Shown here: positions 43,511-52,809 of the stretch, piece by piece | Layout: every line of letters starts with the position of its first letter | Position numbering within the stretch: the stretch's first letter is position 1 | DNA from: Muribaculaceae bacterium | GTDB lineage: Bacteria; Bacteroidota; Bacteroidia; Bacteroidales; Muribaculaceae | Assembly: GCA_022508985.1 (NCBI GenBank) | Contig: JAFLUA010000001.1 | Span: 248,001 to 312,000, forward strand | Length of the DNA: 64,000 nucleotides | Reading direction: 5' to 3' | Notes under the pieces: generated by a model | The model's database searches: none | Seen by the model: the letters and a program-made list of their open reading frames with translations, nothing else | What the model was told of the DNA's origin: nothing | Made by a program: the position numbers and the translations under genes

Positions 43511-44920
43511 GTGTCAAGAAAAAGAAAACCTCTTCCTGTCTTGCAGGATGTTGAGATAGTAGATGTTGCGGCTGAAGGTAATGCCTTGGCTCGTGTCGAC
43601 GATATGGTCGTTTTTGTTCCTTTTGGAGCTCCTGGGGACTGTGTTGACATAAAACTGGAAAAAAAGAAAAAGAATTACGCCGAAGGTCGTATTACTGTTT
43701 TTCATAAACAAAGCGAACTGCGTGTCGAGTCTCCATGTTGCCATTTTACGATATGTGGTGGTTGTCGATGGCAACATCTGCCATACGATTATCAGCTTCA
43801 ATGTAAGCGCAAGCAAGTGGTCGATGCACTCCAACGGATTGCAAAGGTGGAATTGCCTGAAATACCACAAGTTATAGGTAGTAAAAATGTTTGGGAATAT
43901 AGGAATAAGATGGAGTATACATTCTCAAATAAATCGTGGCTTACATTTGAGCAACTTAATAGTGGCGTGGATTTTCCCGACCGTGATGCCGCCGGTTTTC
44001 ATATCCCCGGAGCTTTCGACAAGGTATTGGATATAAATCGATGCTATTTGCAGGATGATATCTCTAATGCAATGCGCCGATTTGTAAAAGATTATGGAAA
44101 AAAACATTCTTTGCCATTTTACGACCTCAAGGCACAACAAGGATTTTTACGCACTATGATGGTGCGTATTGCGTCGACGGGAGAGATTATGGTCGTACTC
44201 GTTGTTGGAGAATCTCGGCCAACAGAAACGGAGTCTTTGCTGAAAGCTCTTATTGACGAATTCCCGCAAATAACGTCGTTGATGTATGTTATCAACACAA
44301 AGGTTAATGACACAATAGGAGATTTACCCGTACACCTATTTTATGGCAAGGAATATATCGAAGAAGAAATGGAGGGTCTGAGGTTCAGAGTAGGGCCAAA
44401 ATCTTTCTATCAGACAAATTCGGTGCAAGCTTACGAGTTATATAAGGTGGCACGAAACTTTGCAGGGCTAACAGGTAACGAACTCGTGTATGACCTTTAT
44501 ACCGGGACTGGTACGATAGCAAATTTTGTAAGCCGTAGGGCTCGAAAGGTCATTGGTGTGGAATATGTTCCTGAAGCCATTGAAGACGCTAAGGTGAATT
44601 CAGCCATAAATGGAATCGAGAATACTATGTTTTTTGCTGGCGACATGAAAGATGTCCTTACCGATGATTTTATTTCAGAGCATGGTAGACCCGATATAAT
44701 GATTATCGACCCCCCACGAGCAGGTATGCACAACGACGTCGTTGAAACGATTCTTCGCGCTGAGCCTCCTGTGATAGTTTATGTAAGTTGTAATCCGGCC
44801 ACTCAAGCACGTGATATCGCAATTCTCGATAGCAAGTATAGAGTTAAGGCGGTGCAGCCTGTTGACATGTTCCCTCATACACAACATATTGAAAATGTTG
44901 TGAAGCTGGTAAAACGTTAA
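43511..44920 (+). CDS. rlmD: 23S rRNA (uracil-C5)-methyltransferase RlmD-like
   Basis: About 469 residues from the GTG at 43511 (VSRKRKPLPVLQDVEIVDV); the frame extends to 43319, but that stretch overlaps the divergent hydrolase gene and the promoter. It has a TRAM domain (about 8-70), an iron-sulphur cluster set (CCHFTICGGCRWQHL), and a SAM-binding methyltransferase domain with YDLYTGTGTIANF, IIDPPRAGMH and the catalytic Cys in VYVSCNPATQARD. The uridine it modifies (U1939 or another) cannot be told. It overlaps the CYTH gene tail to tail by four bases. Confidence 0.94.
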   Translation: MSRKRKPLPVLQDVEIVDVAAEGNALARVDDMVVFVPFGAPGDCVDIKLEKKKKNYAEGRITVFHKQSELRVESPCCHFTICGGCRWQHLPYDYQLQCKRKQVVDALQRIAKVELPEIPQVIGSKNVWEYRNKMEYTFSNKSWLTFEQLNSGVDFPDRDAAGFHIPGAFDKVLDINRCYLQDDISNAMRRFVKDYGKKHSLPFYDLKAQQGFLRTMMVRIASTGEIMVVLVVGESRPTETESLLKALIDEFPQITSLMYVINTKVNDTIGDLPVHLFYGKEYIEEEMEGLRFRVGPKSFYQTNSVQAYELYKVARNFAGLTGNELVYDLYTGTGTIANFVSRRARKVIGVEYVPEAIEDAKVNSAINGIENTMFFAGDMKDVLTDDFISEHGRPDIMIIDPPRAGMHNDVVETILRAEPPVIVYVSCNPATQARDIAILDSKYRVKAVQPVDMFPHTQHIENVVKLVKR

Positions 44921-45366
44921 GAAAGACTTAAATTTGAGTTGTAATATCTGGTGTCGCCGGTTACCTCTTCACCTATATAAGGGGGCTTGACAAAGGATGT
45001 TTCTTCAGATGGAAGTTCAATCTCTGCAATAACAAGACCTGAATGGCGCCCATGAAACTCGTCTATCTCCCAACGAAGCCCATCTTCGGCGTCAATAATA
45101 TAGCGCGTTTTTTCTATCTTTCGAGAACCACAACACGCAAGCATCTCACGAGCATCGTTCAGAGGAACGGAGTATTCCCATTCGTCACGTGTGGCGCCTA
45201 TGGTGCGGCTCTTAACGGTTATCCAGGCTTGATTATCTGAAATACGTATTCTGACAGTACTATCTGGTGACACGCTTAGATATCCTTGAGCAATTTCAAA
45301 CCGCTTAATAGCAAGATGTTTGAACGGGCCTACGACAAGAAATTTTCGTTCTATTTCTACTGACAT
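44917..45366 (-). CDS. CYTH-domain protein
   Basis: About 149 residues from the ATG at 45366 (MSVEIERKFLVVG); the upstream frame overlaps the next gene's start. The EIERKFL motif (ExExK) and several alternating Glu, Arg and Lys strands (VRIRISDNQAWITVKSR, RYIIDAEDGLRWEIDEF) identify the CYTH triphosphate-tunnel fold. Members cleave inorganic triphosphate or other polyphosphates with divalent metals. The stop codons of this gene and rlmD share bases in TTAA. Confidence 0.93.
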   Translation of the reverse strand: MSVEIERKFLVVGPFKHLAIKRFEIAQGYLSVSPDSTVRIRISDNQAWITVKSRTIGATRDEWEYSVPLNDAREMLACCGSRKIEKTRYIIDAEDGLRWEIDEFHGRHSGLVIAEIELPSEETSFVKPPYIGEEVTGDTRYYNSNLSLS

Positions 45367-45399
45367 GTTATAAAATTTTGGTAAAGTTAAACAAAAAAA

Positions 45400-47964
45400 T
45401 TGAATAGAATAAAACATATTGCATTAGCGTTCATTGCTTGCCTTATAATAGGTATAGTCGATGCGAATGCTTATGTGGCATCGGCGACATTCATAAAAGG
45501 TATTGTACGCGATTCCCTTTCGACTCAAGGTCTGCCGTATTCCTCTGTTACGGCACAACCATCGGGAGTTGCTACCGTAACTGATAGTCGAGGCATTTTT
45601 GAGTTTAATGTTCCGGCAGGGACTGTGAGCGTAACCGCCTCATGTCAAGGTTATGCTTCTAAAACAGTAGAAGTAAAACCTTCGGCATTAAATCTATACG
45701 ATATAAATCTTACTACTCAAGCTGTTGAACTTAAGGCTCTTGAGGTGAGGAAGAGCAAGTATTCGAAACGCAATAATCCGGCTGTTGATTTTGCTCGCCG
45801 TCTCAGAAATGCGCGACATTTAAGCGACCCTAAACAAAATGACTATTACACCTACGATAAGTATGAACGCATTTCGCTGGGAATAAACAATTTTGACACC
45901 ACGATGCAAAATGGCATCCTCAAGCGTATGCCGTTTTTGATGGAGCATGTCGATTCATCTGAAATTAATGGCGTTCCGGTGTTAAATCTGTCACTTAAAG
46001 AAAATGCAACGACAGTGATGTGGAACAAGGCTTCAGATAAAGAGCGTGTAATGGTCCGTGGCACACAAAGTTATGGTGTTGACGAGTTTCTTGAAAAAGA
46101 GAATGTCGATGTGTTGTTGGCCGATTTGTTGCGCGAGGTTGATTTATATGCCGATAACATTACTTTGTTAAGGAATACGTTTATAAGTCCGCTGTCGCCT
46201 ATCGCCCCCGATTTTTATAGGTTTTATCTTGTCGACAGCACAGCTCAGGTAGAGGGATATCCGGGAGATCACATAGCGCTCGCATTTTATCCTCGCAACA
46301 AAGCTTCGTTTGGCTTTAGTGGTCATGTATATATTCCGGCGAATGATTCGACAATGTTTATACGACGTGTCGATATGCATACGCCTAAAGACATAAACCT
46401 GAATTTCATAAAAGATTTACGCATAACTCAGTCGTATGACCGCGCCGATAACGGCTTTCGATTGAAGCGTAATGATGATATGTGTATGATTTTTAGTGTG
46501 TTGCCTAACTTGCCAGAGTTGTATGTTTCGCGTAAAATAAATTATAAAAATCATTCGTTCGACCACAATGCTATTGCCGACTCTTTAATGATGAAACTTG
46601 GGAAAGAATATGTGCAAGATGAGGCAAATTCACGCGATTCTATATTTTGGATTAATGAGCGAGTCGTTCCCGAGCTGCCTGGCGAGAAGAATATCCCCTT
46701 GTTGGTACAACGATTACGCCAGAACAAAGTTTTTTATTGGGGCGAAAAAGTTCTTAAGATACTTTTTTCAGGCTATGTTGGCACATCGCCCAAAGATAGT
46801 AAGTTTGATATAGGCCCGGTCAACACTTTTGCAAGTTATAATGCCTTCGAAGGGTTGAGGTTGCGATTTGGAGGGGTGACGACAGCATCATTGAGTAAGC
46901 ATTGGTTTGGCCGTGCTTACGTAGCACATGGTTTTCGCGATCATCATTGGAAGTATGGAGCAGAATTAGAGTATTCTTTCAACGAAAAGAAATATCATTC
47001 AAGAGAATTCCCAGTGCATTCGTTGAGGCTAACTCACAACTACGATGTCGACCGACTTGGATCTAAGTATATGTTTACCAATCCCGATAATTTTGTTTTA
47101 TCCGTATCGCGACAAGACAATCGTCGCTACACATACTTGAGAGATTCTAAATTGGAATATACATTAGAACTTGATAACAATCTTTCAATAGCGGCAAACA
47201 TAGAACATACGCGGCAAGAAGCAACACCATATGTTCCATTTGTTAAGGGCAATGGTCAGGTTTTCAATTACTTCAATGAAATGGCTGTGGGTATGCAGTT
47301 GCGATTTGCTCCCGGTGAGAAGTTTTATCAGACAAAGTCGGAACGAATTCCCGTTGACTTAGCTACCCCCGTTTTTATTTTATCGCATAAAACGGCTGCA
47401 AGAGGGATTTTGGGTAGCGCTTATACGATAAACCGAACAGAACTTTCTGTGTCGAAACTTTTCCGTCTGCCTGTTGTAGGTAATCTGTACATGATACTCA
47501 AAGGCGGACATATCTGGGGAAGCGCCCCATTTACAGAACTCTTTTTGCCTAATGCCAATTTGTCATACACAATACAGCCCGAAAGCTTTGCTCTGATGAA
47601 TCCTATGGAATTTATGAATTCAACCTATGCAGCCATCCATGCCACGTGGTATCTCAGAGGAGCATTGTTCAACCTTATTCCGGGTTTCAAAAAACTCGGA
47701 CTACGCGAAGTCTTTACATTTAACGGATTATATGGGCATTTATCGAAGCGTAGTAATCCGGAGTATAATAGCGACTTGCTTATATTTCCCGAGTCGGCAG
47801 GCATAACATCGTTACGCCATAAGCCATATATGGAAGTATCTGCAGGAATTGATAATATATTTAGGGTGTTACGAGTAGATTATGTTTGGCGTCTCACCTA
47901 TCTCGATGTGCCATATTCTATCGATAGGCACGGAGTGAGGGTAGCCCTCCATTTTACCTTTTAA
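45400..47964 (+). CDS. DUF5686 outer-membrane protein with carboxypeptidase-regulatory domain
   Basis: An 854-residue protein from a TTG at 45400 (no in-frame ATG fits the signal peptide, which ends near residue 29). Residues 32-115 form a carboxypeptidase-D regulatory-like domain (IKGIVRDSLSTQGLPYSSVT). Residues 120-854 match DUF5686, whose C-terminal half shows repeating amphipathic strands of a beta-barrel that ends in GVRVALHFTF with a terminal Phe. It is predicted to lie in the outer membrane. Function is unknown. The start is only 33 bp from the divergent CYTH gene. Confidence 0.88.
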   Translation: MNRIKHIALAFIACLIIGIVDANAYVASATFIKGIVRDSLSTQGLPYSSVTAQPSGVATVTDSRGIFEFNVPAGTVSVTASCQGYASKTVEVKPSALNLYDINLTTQAVELKALEVRKSKYSKRNNPAVDFARRLRNARHLSDPKQNDYYTYDKYERISLGINNFDTTMQNGILKRMPFLMEHVDSSEINGVPVLNLSLKENATTVMWNKASDKERVMVRGTQSYGVDEFLEKENVDVLLADLLREVDLYADNITLLRNTFISPLSPIAPDFYRFYLVDSTAQVEGYPGDHIALAFYPRNKASFGFSGHVYIPANDSTMFIRRVDMHTPKDINLNFIKDLRITQSYDRADNGFRLKRNDDMCMIFSVLPNLPELYVSRKINYKNHSFDHNAIADSLMMKLGKEYVQDEANSRDSIFWINERVVPELPGEKNIPLLVQRLRQNKVFYWGEKVLKILFSGYVGTSPKDSKFDIGPVNTFASYNAFEGLRLRFGGVTTASLSKHWFGRAYVAHGFRDHHWKYGAELEYSFNEKKYHSREFPVHSLRLTHNYDVDRLGSKYMFTNPDNFVLSVSRQDNRRYTYLRDSKLEYTLELDNNLSIAANIEHTRQEATPYVPFVKGNGQVFNYFNEMAVGMQLRFAPGEKFYQTKSERIPVDLATPVFILSHKTAARGILGSAYTINRTELSVSKLFRLPVVGNLYMILKGGHIWGSAPFTELFLPNANLSYTIQPESFALMNPMEFMNSTYAAIHATWYLRGALFNLIPGFKKLGLREVFTFNGLYGHLSKRSNPEYNSDLLIFPESAGITSLRHKPYMEVSAGIDNIFRVLRVDYVWRLTYLDVPYSIDRHGVRVALHFTF

Positions 47965-48006
47965 TAAGCCTATGTTGTATGAACGAAATATTCAATCTTA
48001 AGCGAT

Positions 48007-49485
48007 ATGAATGATGTGTTGGGTCGCATATTAGAACTATTGCGATATGACCAATCGCAGCCTATGCTTTTTAATACGGGGCTTTTCTTCGTACTGTTTG
48101 TCGTGTTTCTGCTCATATATCAAAATCTGCATCGTTGGCAAACGATTAAAAAGTTGTTTGTGATAGCTTTTTCGTTATATTTCTACTATAAGTCAAGTTC
48201 TTGGTGTGTAGTCATTTTGTGTTTCGTTTGTGTTTGCGATTATTTACTTGGATTATGGTTGGGATGTACCGAAAATCGTTTGATGCGAAGGTTTATAGTG
48301 GCCCTAAACGTTGTGGCGAATGTGGCGATGCTATCATACTTTAAGTACTTTAATTTACTAATTGATGCAATTAATGGCCTTTTTAACTTTAGCTATAATT
48401 TTGTTGATATTATATTACCTGCCGGAATATCATTTTTCACGTTCCGTTCAATAAGTTATATCGTTGACATATATCGTCGAACACTCGCTCCGTGCAAAAG
48501 TTTACTCGATTATACATTTTTCCTCACATTCTTTCCTCCGTTACTTGCCGGCCCTGTTGTAAGGGCAAAAGACATGCTTGGCCAGATTAAAGAAAACAAA
48601 CCGCCAACCTCGGCAATGTTTTCTGAAGGAATCTTCTTGATTATGTGCGGACTTGTAAAAAAGGTAGTTATAGCCGATTATATTAGCGGAAACTTTGTCG
48701 ATCGTATTTTCGATAATCCGGCCCTTTATACCGGATTTGAAAACTTACTCGGAGCTATTGGCTTTACAATACAGTTATATTGCGATTTCTCCGGCTACTC
48801 TGATATGGCCATAGGATTGGCGTTGGTGTTAGGTTATCGTTTCAAAGAAAATTTCTCATCACCTTTTAAGTCTCAAAATCCCACAGAGTTTTGGCGTCGC
48901 TGGCACATATCTCTCTCAACGTGGTTGCGCGATTATATCTACATACCCTTGGGCGGAAATCGTCGTGGTCGGATTCGGGCCTACTTTAATCAGTTTGTCA
49001 CCATGGTGATTGGGGGACTATGGCATGGAGCTTCGTGGATGTATATCATCTGGGGTGTATATCATGGCTTGTTACTGGTATTGCATAAAATAATGCATCG
49101 GTTGTGGCGGCTCCCGACATTTTTACAGGATACCATTGTGATACGCGTCTCAAACATGGCTTTTACTTTCTTGCTTATTGTTTTTGGCTTTATACTTTTC
49201 AGGGCTTCGTCGCTGGAGACCGTTGGTGTGATGCTATATCAGATAGTCTCCGATTTCCATATATCGGTAGCACCACAATTTTTCGCAGGATACACTCTGA
49301 TAGTGGCACTAATGATATTTGCCTTTATTGCCCACATGTTGCCTCATTCAGTAACACTTAAGTTTGAGAAGGTCTACGCGTCATTGCCGGCGGTGTTACA
49401 AGGGATAGTAGTGGCGATTGTGATATTTTTTGTAATCCAAATGCGGCAAAGCGAAATCGTGCCATTTATCTATCTTCAGTACTAA
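48007..49485 (+). CDS. MBOAT-family O-acyltransferase
   Basis: A 492-residue polytopic protein with about 11 hydrophobic segments. It carries the MBOAT signatures EFWRRWHISLSTWLRDYIY (about 294-312) and the catalytic His in IGGLWHGASWMYIIWG. It is of the AlgI/DltB type, which transfers acyl groups to extracellular polysaccharides or teichoic acids. Two SGNH proteins lie about 3 kb downstream, a usual partner type. The substrate is not known. It begins 42 bp after the DUF5686 gene. Confidence 0.94.
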   Translation: MNDVLGRILELLRYDQSQPMLFNTGLFFVLFVVFLLIYQNLHRWQTIKKLFVIAFSLYFYYKSSSWCVVILCFVCVCDYLLGLWLGCTENRLMRRFIVALNVVANVAMLSYFKYFNLLIDAINGLFNFSYNFVDIILPAGISFFTFRSISYIVDIYRRTLAPCKSLLDYTFFLTFFPPLLAGPVVRAKDMLGQIKENKPPTSAMFSEGIFLIMCGLVKKVVIADYISGNFVDRIFDNPALYTGFENLLGAIGFTIQLYCDFSGYSDMAIGLALVLGYRFKENFSSPFKSQNPTEFWRRWHISLSTWLRDYIYIPLGGNRRGRIRAYFNQFVTMVIGGLWHGASWMYIIWGVYHGLLLVLHKIMHRLWRLPTFLQDTIVIRVSNMAFTFLLIVFGFILFRASSLETVGVMLYQIVSDFHISVAPQFFAGYTLIVALMIFAFIAHMLPHSVTLKFEKVYASLPAVLQGIVVAIVIFFVIQMRQSEIVPFIYLQY

Positions 49486-49582
49486 CGACGCAGCGCTACA
49501 CTTTTGTGATAAATAATTTTACTATACGCCAATTATGTCATATAATTTGCGTAATTTTGTAACACAAAAGGAAAAGTTAGTA

Positions 49583-50551
49583 ATGGGATTTTTTGATTTC
49601 TTCAGCAAAGATAAAAAGCAAAACCTTGATAAAGGTCTTGAAAAGACTAAGGAGGGTGTCCTCAGTAAGTTACGCCGCGTATTCGCAGGTCGACGTACTA
49701 TCGACGATGATTTCCTTGATGAACTTGAGGAAGTGTTTATAACAAGCGATGTTGGTGCAGAAACCACGTTGAAGATTATCGACCGTATTCAAGCTCGTGT
49801 GGCTCGCGACAAATATGTTGATATTGACGAACTCAATGAGTTGCTATGCGAAGAAATCAGCGACCTTTTGGCAGAAAGTGATAACGGTGAAAATACTGCC
49901 GAAAAGTTTATGCCGCCGGCCGGCAAAAAGCCATATGTAATAATGGTAGTAGGCGTTAATGGCGTAGGTAAAACAACCACAATAGGTAAACTCGCATATC
50001 ACTATAAAAGTTCCGGCAATAAAGTTATGCTTGGAGCGGCCGATACTTTCCGCGCCGCTGCTGTCGAACAGCTTGATGAATGGGCCCGTCGTGCCGAAGT
50101 ACCGGTCGTTAAACAACAATTAGGCTCCGATGCGGCAGCTGTTGCTTTCGATACTCTGTCGTCGGCTGTTGCTAATAATATCGATGTCGTTATAATTGAT
50201 ACTGCCGGCCGTTTGCATAACAAAAAGGGCTTGATGGACGAGTTGTCGAAAATCAAGCGCGTTATGGACAAGGTCGTGCCGGGTGCTCCCCACGAAGTTT
50301 TACTCGTCCTTGATGGCTCTACAGGTCAAAATGCCTTTGAACAGGCGCGTCAGTTCTCTGTCGCGACTCAGGTAACGCATCTGGCCGTTACTAAGCTTGA
50401 TGGCACTGCCCGTGGCGGTGTTGTGATAGGCATTAGCGACCAGTTTAAAATCCCGGTAAAATATATAGGAATAGGCGAGGGTATCGAAGACCTGCAATTA
50501 TTCAATAAACGAGCTTTTGTCGAGTCTCTTTTCGGACGCAAGGAGGCGTGA
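49583..50551 (+). CDS. ftsY: Signal recognition particle receptor FtsY
   Basis: About 322 residues from the ATG at 49583 (MGFFDFFSKDKKQ); an ATG at 49535 would add a non-conserved 16 residues. It has a short charged N-domain, GTPase motifs G1 VGVNGVGKTTTIGK, G2-G3 DTFRAAAVEQL and DTAGRLHNK, and G4 TKLDGTARGG. FtsY docks the SRP-ribosome complex at the membrane. A TAATTTTG box (49552-49559) precedes it. It is shorter than FtsY of Enterobacteria because the acidic A domain is missing, as is usual in this phylum. Confidence 0.98.
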   Translation: MGFFDFFSKDKKQNLDKGLEKTKEGVLSKLRRVFAGRRTIDDDFLDELEEVFITSDVGAETTLKIIDRIQARVARDKYVDIDELNELLCEEISDLLAESDNGENTAEKFMPPAGKKPYVIMVVGVNGVGKTTTIGKLAYHYKSSGNKVMLGAADTFRAAAVEQLDEWARRAEVPVVKQQLGSDAAAVAFDTLSSAVANNIDVVIIDTAGRLHNKKGLMDELSKIKRVMDKVVPGAPHEVLLVLDGSTGQNAFEQARQFSVATQVTHLAVTKLDGTARGGVVIGISDQFKIPVKYIGIGEGIEDLQLFNKRAFVESLFGRKEA

Positions 50552-50555
50552 AGCG

Positions 50556-51863
50556 ATGGTTCGGCGTGTCTCAATCATTAGCCTTGGTTGCTCTAAAAAC
50601 CTTGTCGATAGCGAACGTCTTGCAAAACGATTCGAAGAGGTCGGATACAAGGTCGTTTTCGTTGACGAAATACCATCTGATGGATCGGTAGTGGTGGTTA
50701 ATACTTGTGGTTTTATTGGTGATGCCAAAGAAGAGTCGATAAATGTAATACTTGAGGCAACCGAGCAAAAAAAACGTGGTAAGATATCGGCGTTATATGC
50801 GATGGGATGTCTTACCGAAAGATATCGCTTGGAATTAAAAGATGAGTTGCCTGAGCTTGATGGTATTTACGGTAAATTTGATTGGACGGCGATTGTAGAC
50901 GTGGTTTCGCGTAATAATGATAAGTCGATAAAAGTGTGGGAGAGAGTTATCTCAACGGCTCCACACTATACTTATATAAAAATTTCAGAGGGTTGCAATC
51001 GATTTTGCGCTTTTTGTGCAATCCCACTCATTACCGGACGACATCATTCTCGCCCGGTAGATGAAATTATCGATGAAGTGCGTTCATTGGCGGCAAATGG
51101 CACAAGAGAATTCAATATTATAGCACAAGACTTGTCGTCTTATGGTAAGGATTTGGCTGATGGTAATTCGTCGCTTGCCTGTTTGATAAGTGGCATGGCT
51201 GAAGTCTCGGGAGTTGAAATGATACGTCTTCATTACGCATATCCATCGGAATTCCCTTACGATATTCTGCCGGTTATGGCAAAATATAAAAATGTATGCA
51301 ATTATATCGATATAGCATTACAGCATATCGACGATAGGGTGCTGTCGAATATGCGTCGCCATATCACGGCAGACGAAACACGTGCATTGCTTTCGCGAAT
51401 ACGTAAAGAGGTGCCCGGGATACATATACGTACCACTATGATGGTTGGATTTCCGGGAGAGGATGACGCGGCCTTCGAAAACCTCTTGGAATTTGTTGCC
51501 GAACAGCGATTTGAGCGTCTGGGGGCATTTGCTTACTGCGAAGAAGAAGGGACTTTCGCGGCTACAAACCTCAAAGATGAAATACCTGAAAGTGTTAAAC
51601 AACAGCGACTTGACCGCCTAATGGAACTCCAACAAGAAATAGCTTTTGATATTTCGGAAAGCAAAGTTGGAACCGAATTAGATGTTATAATAGATTCTTA
51701 CAATGGCAAATACTATGTAGGCCGTAGCGAATATGATTCTCCTGAAGTTGATTGTAATGTATATGTAGAATATTCGCCATTGATAGAGATTGGCAGGATA
51801 TATCGCGTTGAAATTACTGCTGCCGAAGGTTTTGATTTGATAGGGAAACTTGCAGTAAAATAA
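50556..51863 (+). CDS. rimO: Ribosomal protein S12 methylthiotransferase RimO
   Basis: About 435 residues from the ATG at 50556, 4 bp after ftsY. The N-terminal MTTase domain has SLGCSKNLVDSE and VNTCGFIGDAKEES with the cluster cysteines, and the radical SAM core has ISEGCNRFCAFCAIP (CxxxCxxC). A C-terminal TRAM domain follows. It methylthiolates a conserved Asp of S12. Gene order ftsY-rimO is common in Bacteroidales. The stop overlaps the next gene by one base (TAATG). Confidence 0.98.
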   Translation: MVRRVSIISLGCSKNLVDSERLAKRFEEVGYKVVFVDEIPSDGSVVVVNTCGFIGDAKEESINVILEATEQKKRGKISALYAMGCLTERYRLELKDELPELDGIYGKFDWTAIVDVVSRNNDKSIKVWERVISTAPHYTYIKISEGCNRFCAFCAIPLITGRHHSRPVDEIIDEVRSLAANGTREFNIIAQDLSSYGKDLADGNSSLACLISGMAEVSGVEMIRLHYAYPSEFPYDILPVMAKYKNVCNYIDIALQHIDDRVLSNMRRHITADETRALLSRIRKEVPGIHIRTTMMVGFPGEDDAAFENLLEFVAEQRFERLGAFAYCEEEGTFAATNLKDEIPESVKQQRLDRLMELQQEIAFDISESKVGTELDVIIDSYNGKYYVGRSEYDSPEVDCNVYVEYSPLIEIGRIYRVEITAAEGFDLIGKLAVK

Positions 51864-52804
51864 TGCCGTCTTTTCTGATATATCGTCTGCCTGGTGAGAA
51901 CAGTGTGTGTAAATGTCGATTTACAGCCATGTTGCCGCAATCACTTGAATATGAGATTGTATCGGTTGTGCCGTGGTACGATTGTTCGTTTAGAAACGAT
52001 AGTGTCATGGACGTCGCAACAGTATCGACTCCCCAAGACGTCTATTTAGATAATGTTGGTCGGCTTGTGAAAAAACTTCGCATGCGAGGTGGAAAATCGG
52101 TTTTGTGTAGGCAAATATGTGGTACATTCAAAGATTTTAATCTCGAATCAATAATCAGAGACTACTTTTCTTTGTTCCCTGATATGTTTTGCTTTTGTTT
52201 TTATCATCCTTCGAGTGGATATTGGATGGGTGCAACACCTGAATTATTACTTGAATCAATATCAGGTAATGTGGCTATAACAAGAGCGTTAGCCGGCACA
52301 AAAAAACATGGGGTGGGAGAGTGGAGTAGTAAAAATACTGAAGAGCATCAGATTGTAATAGATGATATGGTTAAAAGGATATCAGAGGTAAACGGTGATA
52401 TTGAAATTAAAACTATGCCTACTTATGATTTCCATTACCAAAATATTGATCACCTATGCACTCCAATACATCTGAAAACCTTAGATTGTAAATTTGAGAT
52501 ATCAAAGATTATTAATGCCATTCATCCAACAGCAGCTGTTGGAGGGTTTCCGCAAGCCGAGGCTCTTCGTGATATCAAATTGTATGAAGACGTGCGTCGA
52601 CATTGCTATGGTGGCCTTATTGATATTAAACGTGATGATAGCCGAGTGGTATACGTTATGCTCCGTTGCGTCCACTTCGACAATGAAAAGTGGGCAATTT
52701 ATACGGGTAGCGGTATTACAGCCGGCTCTTCTCCGGAAGACGAATGGATTGAAACGGCCGATAAAGCGACTCCGCTCCTGAAAATTCTCGAGAAATACTC
52801 GTAG
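51863..52804 (+). CDS. menF: Isochorismate synthase-like chorismate-binding protein
   Basis: A 313-residue chorismate-utilising enzyme. The C-terminal two thirds match MenF/EntC: GATPELLLESISG, ITRALAGTKK, EHQIVIDDM, HPTAAVGGFPQAEAL, and IYTGSGITAGSSPEDEW. It converts chorismate to isochorismate for menaquinone synthesis. It is shorter than most isochorismate synthases (about 350-430) because the N-terminal region is reduced. Other men genes are not adjacent. It is coupled to rimO by a TAATG overlap. Confidence 0.88.
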   Translation: MPSFLIYRLPGENSVCKCRFTAMLPQSLEYEIVSVVPWYDCSFRNDSVMDVATVSTPQDVYLDNVGRLVKKLRMRGGKSVLCRQICGTFKDFNLESIIRDYFSLFPDMFCFCFYHPSSGYWMGATPELLLESISGNVAITRALAGTKKHGVGEWSSKNTEEHQIVIDDMVKRISEVNGDIEIKTMPTYDFHYQNIDHLCTPIHLKTLDCKFEISKIINAIHPTAAVGGFPQAEALRDIKLYEDVRRHCYGGLIDIKRDDSRVVYVMLRCVHFDNEKWAIYTGSGITAGSSPEDEWIETADKATPLLKILEKYS

Positions 52805-52809
52805 GCGTT

